Below, piece after piece: positions 59,317 to 64,000 of a stretch of DNA of 64,000 bases; the stretch's first letter is position 1, and each line of letters starts with the position of its first letter. Below the pieces are notes generated by a model. That model saw nothing but the letters and a program-made list of their open reading frames with translations. It ran no database searches and was not told where the DNA came from. The stretch lies in contig NZ_CP045309.1 in the NCBI RefSeq assembly GCF_009671205.1, forward strand, positions 248,001 to 312,000, given 5' to 3'. The DNA comes from Micromonospora terminaliae (GTDB taxonomy: Bacteria; Actinomycetota; Actinomycetes; Mycobacteriales; Micromonosporaceae). The translations under genes were made by a program, and so were the position numbers.

Positions 59317-62004
59317 TCAGTCCAGCCGTCGCTCCACCGGCAGCCGGGACCGGGTGAGCAGGGCCGCGCCGAGCATGGCCACCAGCGGCACCACCACCAG
59401 CACGGTCAGGGTCGACCCGGGCACCACCAGCGGGTACGGCGGCTCCACCGGCCAGGACTGGTCGTACCGGCGGTTGAGTGAGATCAGGATGATGGCCGCC
59501 GAGCCGAGGCCGGCGAGGATGCCGAGCACCGAGCCGAGCACCGCGATCACCCCGGCCTGGCAGAGCGACAGCACCCGGCGTACCCGGGGATCGGCCCCGA
59601 CCGCGGCGAGCGTGGACAGGTCCCGGCGGCCCTCCGCGCCGGCGAGGCCGGTGGCCACCGCGGCCGCGCCCAGGGTGATCACGGCGGCCGCGCCGGCCAG
59701 CAGGAGCAGCAGCGGCCGCTGGTCGGACGGCGGGCCGGCCGTCGCCACCTGGACGGCCAGCGGGGCGACCCCGGCCAGGTCGGCGGCCAGCCGGTCCCGC
59801 TGGCGGTCGGTGGGCGGGTCGGCGGTGTCGACGAGATAGCCCAGCGGCGCGGCGACCAGGCCGAGCGTGGTGGCCGCCCCCGGCGAGACCACCAGCCGGT
59901 CGACCGGAAGGCCGCCTCGCAGCACGTACGCGGGCAGCGTGACCGCGGCGGTCGGGCCGCCGGACCCGTGGCTGACCTCCACCCGCACCCGCCCGTCCAC
60001 CATCTGGAGGGGATCGGTGACCACGACCCCGCCCGCCGCCAGCATCCGGCGGGCCGCGGCGACCTCCTCGGCCGGTGCGCCGCTGAGCGCGGGCAGCGCC
60101 GTCCCGTCGTCCACGAGGGCCGGCAGGTAGAGGTCGCTGGGCTCGCGGAACGACCCCATGCAGCGCGGGTCGCCCCGTGCCGAGGCGGGCGCGGGAGCGA
60201 ACGGTTCGTACGGGCAGCGCTGCTCGGGCGGGCGCACGGCGCTGGCGAGGCAGTAGTCCTCCGGGTCCGCCGGCCGGGCGCACTCGGGTGCGGCGAGCGG
60301 GACCACGGTGGCGCCCGGCAGCACGGCCCCGATCCGCTCCGCCACCTCGGTGGCCGGGGGCAGCGCGCCGGTGGCCGGCCCGTCGGTGCGCTGGAGCAGC
60401 ACGTGCCCCGGGGGCAGGCCGGGCTGCCAGGCCGCCCGTTGCCGGGCGTCGTCGCTGGCCACGTAGACGCCCAGCGCCACGCTGCCGGCCACCGCCGCCA
60501 TCACGGCGGAGATGGCCGGCGCGGCCGACGAGCGGTTGCGGCTCGCGTCCCGCAGCGCCAGCCGGGGTGTCAGCGGCAGCAGCCGGCCGATCCGGGCCAG
60601 CAGGCCGATCAGCGTCGGGGTGCAGAAGACCAGGCCCAGCTCACCCAGGACCACCCCGGCCAGCACCCCGGTCGGCGTGGTCCGGGCGGCGCCGAACGCG
60701 GCCAGCGCGGCGCCGGCCACCGTGAGCAGCAGGCCGAGGACCAGCCAGCGGCCGGGCGGCCGGGGCGGCTCCCGCCGTCCGGCCAGCCCGGCCACCACGT
60801 CCTGCCGGGCCGCCGCCCAGGCCGGGGCGAGCGCGGCCAGCACGCCCGCGAGCACCGCCACCGCCACGATCGCCAGGAGCGCCGCCGGGAAGAACCGGTA
60901 CGCCCCCGACCGCGCGCCCAGCACGTACTGCTCGACCAGCGGCCGGCCGGCGAACGCGGCGCCGATCCCGAGCAGCAGCCCGACGGCCGCGCCGCCCGCG
61001 CCGAGCACCACCCCGTCGGCCAGCACGATCCGGCGCAGGTGCGCGGCGTCCCCGCCGGCCACCGCGACCAGGGCGAGGTCCCGCCGCCGGCGGCGGACGC
61101 CGACCGCGAAGGCCGGGCCGACCAGCAGCACCACCTCCAGCAGTCCGAGCCCGCCGACCAGCACCGTGTTGCCGGTCTCCTCGGCATCGGGCAGGTCCGG
61201 CCCGGTGGCCATCTCGTCCCGGCCGGGCAGCGGGGTCCGGGCGGTCACCAGGATGCCCCGGGAGTTCAACCGGTCGGCCAGCGCCGCGTCCATCGGCCCG
61301 GGGAGGTCCACGAGCCAGTTCTCGTCGGTCACGGCGGGCGGCCCGGGCGGCAGCTCCGGGCGGAGCGCGACCACCTCCCGGAGGTTGTCCGGGAACTCCA
61401 CCACCCCGACCAGCCGGTAGGTGGCACCGTCCACGGTGCGCACCGGCTCGCCCAGCCGGACGCCCAGCCGGCGCAGTGCCGCCGGGCTCACCGCGATCTC
61501 GTCGGGGCGGGTGGGCCGCCGCCCCTCCCGCAGGGTCGCCAGCGGCCGGGCGAGCGGGTCCGTCAGGTCGACGGCGCGGGCGTCGAACGACTCGGTCTTC
61601 CCGTCGATCCGCACCTCGAACGGCACCCACCAGCGCACTCGGGTGAGGCGGCTGCCGGCCGGCAGCAGCGCACGCACCTCGTCGGCGGTCACCGGGCGGG
61701 TGGGCGGCACCGGATCGCCCTGGACCGGCCAGGAGCCCTCACCCCAGGCGTCCTGCGTGATCGGGTTCAGGTCGACCCAGCGCACCATCGCGTCGGCGGC
61801 GCCGAGCTGCCGGTCCAGCCGCTCGGCGCGGCTCAGCTCGGCCATGTCGTAGCTCACCGCGGCGAAGCTCAGCCCGAACACCGGCAGCGCGATCATCGCG
61901 AGCACCAGGGCGGTACGCCGGCGCGCCCGGCGGGCCTCCCGCCGGGCGATCCGCAGCGCGGCCCGCCACGACCCGAGCGCGGCGGCGAGCCGGCCCCGGC
62001 TCAC
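59317..62004 (-). CDS. FtsX-like ABC transporter permease
   Basis: An 895-residue permease with an N-terminal helix (about residues 30-50), a large extracytoplasmic domain (about 60-285), three helices, an internal second copy with its own large domain (about 530-720) and three final helices. This duplicated FtsX/MacB-like layout is common for lipoprotein or peptide exporters in actinobacteria. The GTG start overlaps the ATPase stop (GTGA). Two cysteine-containing loops (ECARPADPEDYC, RCMGSF) lie in the second external domain and may form disulfides. Confidence 0.85.
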   Translation of the reverse strand: MSRGRLAAALGSWRAALRIARREARRARRRTALVLAMIALPVFGLSFAAVSYDMAELSRAERLDRQLGAADAMVRWVDLNPITQDAWGEGSWPVQGDPVPPTRPVTADEVRALLPAGSRLTRVRWWVPFEVRIDGKTESFDARAVDLTDPLARPLATLREGRRPTRPDEIAVSPAALRRLGVRLGEPVRTVDGATYRLVGVVEFPDNLREVVALRPELPPGPPAVTDENWLVDLPGPMDAALADRLNSRGILVTARTPLPGRDEMATGPDLPDAEETGNTVLVGGLGLLEVVLLVGPAFAVGVRRRRRDLALVAVAGGDAAHLRRIVLADGVVLGAGGAAVGLLLGIGAAFAGRPLVEQYVLGARSGAYRFFPAALLAIVAVAVLAGVLAALAPAWAAARQDVVAGLAGRREPPRPPGRWLVLGLLLTVAGAALAAFGAARTTPTGVLAGVVLGELGLVFCTPTLIGLLARIGRLLPLTPRLALRDASRNRSSAAPAISAVMAAVAGSVALGVYVASDDARQRAAWQPGLPPGHVLLQRTDGPATGALPPATEVAERIGAVLPGATVVPLAAPECARPADPEDYCLASAVRPPEQRCPYEPFAPAPASARGDPRCMGSFREPSDLYLPALVDDGTALPALSGAPAEEVAAARRMLAAGGVVVTDPLQMVDGRVRVEVSHGSGGPTAAVTLPAYVLRGGLPVDRLVVSPGAATTLGLVAAPLGYLVDTADPPTDRQRDRLAADLAGVAPLAVQVATAGPPSDQRPLLLLLAGAAAVITLGAAAVATGLAGAEGRRDLSTLAAVGADPRVRRVLSLCQAGVIAVLGSVLGILAGLGSAAIILISLNRRYDQSWPVEPPYPLVVPGSTLTVLVVVPLVAMLGAALLTRSRLPVERRLD

Positions 62005-62723
62005 CGACCGCTGCCGCTGAGCAGGTGCTCGACGCCGACGAGCGGAGCCGTCGAGTCGACCAGCACCCCGTCGCGCAGGAACACCACCCGGTCCGCCCAG
62101 CCCGCGTGCCGCGCCTCGTGGGTGACCAGGACCCCGGCCGCGCCCGCGTCCACCCGGCGGCGCAGCAGGTGCAGCACCGCCTCGCCGGCCTGCGAGTCGA
62201 GCGCGCCGGTGGGTTCGTCGGCGAGGACCAGCCGGCGCTCGCCCACCAGGGCGCGGGCGATCGCCACCCGCTGCTGCTGGCCGCCGGACATCTGGTCGGG
62301 GAACCGGTCCGCCAGCCCGGCGACGTCCACCTCGGCGAGTGCGGCCAGGGCCAGCCGGCGGGCCGCCCGGACGCCGGCGCCGTCCAGTTCGAGGGGGAGC
62401 GCCACGTTCTCCACGGCGGTGAGGCTGCCGAGCAGGTTCAGGTCCTGGAAGACGTAGCCGATCCGGCGGCGGCGCAGCCGCCCCAGGTCGCGGGCCGGCA
62501 GGCCGCCGAGGGACTCGCCCTCGACCACCACCTCCCCGGCGGTCGGCCGGTCCAGCCCGCCGGCCAGCGCGAGCAGGGTGGACTTTCCCGAGCCCGAGGG
62601 TCCCATGACCGCCACCAGCTCCCCGGCCGCCACGGACAGGCTCACCCCGCGCAGCGCGTGCACGGCCGCCTCTCCGGCGCCGTGGGTCCGGTGCACGCCC
62701 CGCAGTTCCAGCACACCGCTCAA
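62001..62723 (-). CDS. ABC transporter ATP-binding protein (LolD/MacB type)
   Basis: The ATPase of about 240 residues has Walker A GPSGSGKST, Q-loop GYVFQDLNLLGSLTA, signature MSGGQQQR, Walker B LVLADEPTGALD and switch VTHE, all intact. TTG 62723 is taken as start because a perfect AGGAGGTGA (62736-62728) lies 4 nt upstream of it. GTG 62747, which overlaps the PadR stop, is the alternative and would add 8 residues. It forms an operon with the FtsX permease and a PadR. Confidence 0.92.
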   Translation of the reverse strand: MSGVLELRGVHRTHGAGEAAVHALRGVSLSVAAGELVAVMGPSGSGKSTLLALAGGLDRPTAGEVVVEGESLGGLPARDLGRLRRRRIGYVFQDLNLLGSLTAVENVALPLELDGAGVRAARRLALAALAEVDVAGLADRFPDQMSGGQQQRVAIARALVGERRLVLADEPTGALDSQAGEAVLHLLRRRVDAGAAGVLVTHEARHAGWADRVVFLRDGVLVDSTAPLVGVEHLLSGSGR

Positions 62724-62727
62724 GGGT

Positions 62728-62736
62728 TCACCTCCT
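62728..62736 (-). promoter_or_regulatory. Perfect ribosome site deciding a TTG start
   Basis: AGGAGGTGA on the minus strand is fully complementary to the 16S tail and lies 4 nt before TTG 62723, inside the first codons of the longer GTG reading. Confidence 0.6.
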
Positions 62737-62743
62737 GCCGCCG

Positions 62744-63325
62744 TCACCGGCGGGCCTCGTCGCCGGCCCGGTCCACCGCCTCGGGGTGGGTGGCCGGCCG
62801 GCTCGGCGCCGGGCGGTGACGGACCAGGCTGGTCTCGCAGTGGTCGAGCCAGCGGACCTCGGCCTCGGCCTGGAAGATCATCGCGTCCAGCACCAGGCGC
62901 CAGGGCAGATCCTCCGGCTTGTCACTGGCGTACTTCAACCGGGTGAACTCCTGCAGGGCCCGCATGGTGGCGCTGCGCTGGGTCTGCACCACCGCGCGGA
63001 CGTCGACGCCGGGGGTGGTCAGCGCCAGGGCCAGCTTGATCGAGAGCTCGTCCCGGGGCCGGTCGGCGCGGCTGATCGGGGTGGCGAACCAGAGCGCCAG
63101 GTCCGCCCGCCCGGCGTCGGTGATCTCGTACGGCCGCTGCCCGGCCTCGCTCTCCGGCAGGGAACGGACCAGGCCGTCGCGCTCCAGCCGGGACAGGGTC
63201 GTGTACACCTGCCCGATGTTCAGCGGCCAGGTCGATCCGGTCGACTCCTCGAACGCGGAGCGGAGCTGGTAGCCGTACATCTGGCCGCGCTCGAGCAGGG
63301 CGAGCAGGCCGTGGCGGATGGACAT
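62744..63325 (-). CDS. PadR-family regulator of the ABC-FtsX operon
   Basis: A 193-residue PadR/Vir-C type regulator: winged helix SIRHGLLALLERGQMYGYQLRSAF, QVYTTLSRLERDGLV, and a helical C-terminal half. ATG 63325 is leaderless after CATACT, and a 15-bp palindrome overlaps the promoter. The ATPase gene begins within the last codons, so this repressor heads the operon and probably controls it. Confidence 0.9.
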   Translation of the reverse strand: MSIRHGLLALLERGQMYGYQLRSAFEESTGSTWPLNIGQVYTTLSRLERDGLVRSLPESEAGQRPYEITDAGRADLALWFATPISRADRPRDELSIKLALALTTPGVDVRAVVQTQRSATMRALQEFTRLKYASDKPEDLPWRLVLDAMIFQAEAEVRWLDHCETSLVRHRPAPSRPATHPEAVDRAGDEARR

Positions 63326-63332
63326 GGCCAGG

Positions 63333-63352
63333 AGTATGCATACCTGGTATGC
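63333..63352 (-). promoter_or_regulatory. PadR operator and leaderless promoter
   Basis: GCATACC and GGTATGC (63338-63352) are perfect halves around one base. The minus-strand -10 CATACT (63338-63333), 7 nt from ATG 63325, abuts the dyad. Binding here would block RNA polymerase, giving autorepression of the PadR-ABC-FtsX operon. Confidence 0.7.
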
Positions 63353-63395
63353 GGTCCGCAACCGCAGGGCTCCGGCGGGTGACCGGGGGCCCCGC

Positions 63396-63836
63396 TCAGA
63401 CCTGCCGGCCGGGGAACGGAACCGTGAGCGGGGTCACGCCCGCGGTGCGCCGCCAGCGGGTGGCCCGCAGCGCGCAGTCGGTGAGCGCCGCGAGGGCCTT
63501 GTTCCGGTCCGCGCCGGTGGTGTGCGGCAACGCCGCCCGCCAGTGGCCGGCCGTCCGCTCCTCGATCTCCACGGCCAGCTTGAGGGCGCTCGCCGGGTCG
63601 GTCACCGGGTAGGGCAGCGCGTAGCCGGCCCGGTCGGCGGGGACCTGGCCGCCGCCCGCGCTGAGCTGGAGGACGAGGGCGTCCCGGCGGGACCGGTGGG
63701 CCGCCTCGGCGGCGCGGGCGGCGGAACGGGCCGCCTCGGTCAGGTGCACCCCGATCACCCCGTACGCCCAGATCGCCGCGTACTCGGCGGCGAGCGCGTC
63801 GCCGAGGGCCTGGGCCGGGCCGCTGGTCGGGCTCAC
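63396..63836 (-). CDS. Ferritin-like DUF4439 protein
   Basis: A 146-residue four-helix protein with a ferritin-like pattern: ALAAEYAAIWAYG, AAHRSRRD and EIEERTAGHW supply likely metal-ligand Glu/His positions. The function is unknown. In M. tuberculosis the similar Rv2844 lies near proS-rimP (from memory). GTG 63836 overlaps the upstream gene's TGA (GTGA). Confidence 0.65.
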   Translation of the reverse strand: MSPTSGPAQALGDALAAEYAAIWAYGVIGVHLTEAARSAARAAEAAHRSRRDALVLQLSAGGGQVPADRAGYALPYPVTDPASALKLAVEIEERTAGHWRAALPHTTGADRNKALAALTDCALRATRWRRTAGVTPLTVPFPGRQV

Positions 63837-64000
63837 TTCAACGCCTCCAGGTGGGTCGCCCGGGCCGCCGCGATCGACCCGAGCAGCGCGGCCCGCTCGG
63901 CGGGCGCGGCGGCGCACGCCTTCGCGGCGTTGTCCCGCCCGGCCTGCTCGGCCTGCCGCAGCTCGGTCCGGACGGTGTCCGGGTCGGCGGCGGCCGCCGA
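63833..64000 (-). CDS. Ala-rich protein, C-terminal end only (partial)
   Basis: An open frame enters from the right edge and ends at TGA 63833-63835. The last 55 residues are helical and Ala-rich (RQAEQAGRDNAAKACAAAP, ending ATHLEALK). The family cannot be named from this fragment. Coupling to the ferritin-like gene (GTGA) and synteny suggest the Rv2843-type protein that lies upstream of Rv2844 in M. tuberculosis, from memory. Confidence 0.55.
   Translation of the reverse strand, partial: SAAAADPDTVRTELRQAEQAGRDNAAKACAAAPAERAALLGSIAAARATHLEALK

Overview
The window is about 73% GC, has actinobacterial codon usage, and uses many GTG starts. Gene content and style point to a Micromonosporaceae chromosome, most likely Micromonospora; the genus is inferred. 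It starts inside tsf and ends inside an unidentified minus-strand gene. I see no rRNA, tRNA, CRISPR, transposase or integrase, so this looks like core chromosome with accessory insertions.

Backbone. Conserved genes run tsf-pyrH-frr-cdsA-rlmN (1-5.1 kb), a DUF2631 gene (6.3 kb), dxr-rip-ispG (13.7-17.4 kb), a DUF4081-type GNAT gene (21.1 kb), a glnA4-type operon (47.7-52.1 kb), map (56.3 kb) and a ferritin-like gene at the right edge. From memory, most of these lie in related order in Mycobacterium tuberculosis (about Rv2889c down to Rv2843), so the window can be read as an ancestral actinobacterial block with insertions.

Inserted regions. 6.6-13.6 kb: a TPR protein, an MBL-fold/Rieske fusion, a TMEM175-like channel, a carotenoid-type oxidoreductase, YihY and a GNAT. 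17.4-21.1 kb: HxlR, a methyltransferase and a PadR/MFS divergon. 22.1-29.2 kb: an ABC/YhgE/TetR operon with a candidate operator, then a fused ABC exporter with one degenerate ATP site. 29.5-33.7 kb (minus): an old yellow enzyme, a DAACS symporter preceded by a cysteine-type leader peptide, a DUF998 protein and a GST-like hydroquinone reductase. 33.8-47.5 kb: thiolase, a DUF574 methyltransferase, a PAS-GGDEF-EAL protein, an APC permease, VOC, DUF418, a two-component pair, GrpB and a TPR protein. 52.2-56.3 kb: a SpoIIE/histidine kinase/receiver hybrid facing a STAS protein. 57.2-64 kb: VIT, a nucleotidyltransferase-like protein, an F420-type oxidoreductase and a PadR-ABC-FtsX operon.

Regulation. 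At least a dozen genes have a TANNNT-like -10 box 6-8 nt before the start codon, implying leaderless mRNAs. Terminators are mostly near-loopless GC-rich palindromes without U-tracts. Several non-coding gaps hold long imperfect palindromes that look like a dispersed repeat family. The strongest candidates for follow-up are the leader peptide with its C-rich spacer before the DAACS symporter, the MBL-Rieske fusion, and the palindrome family.
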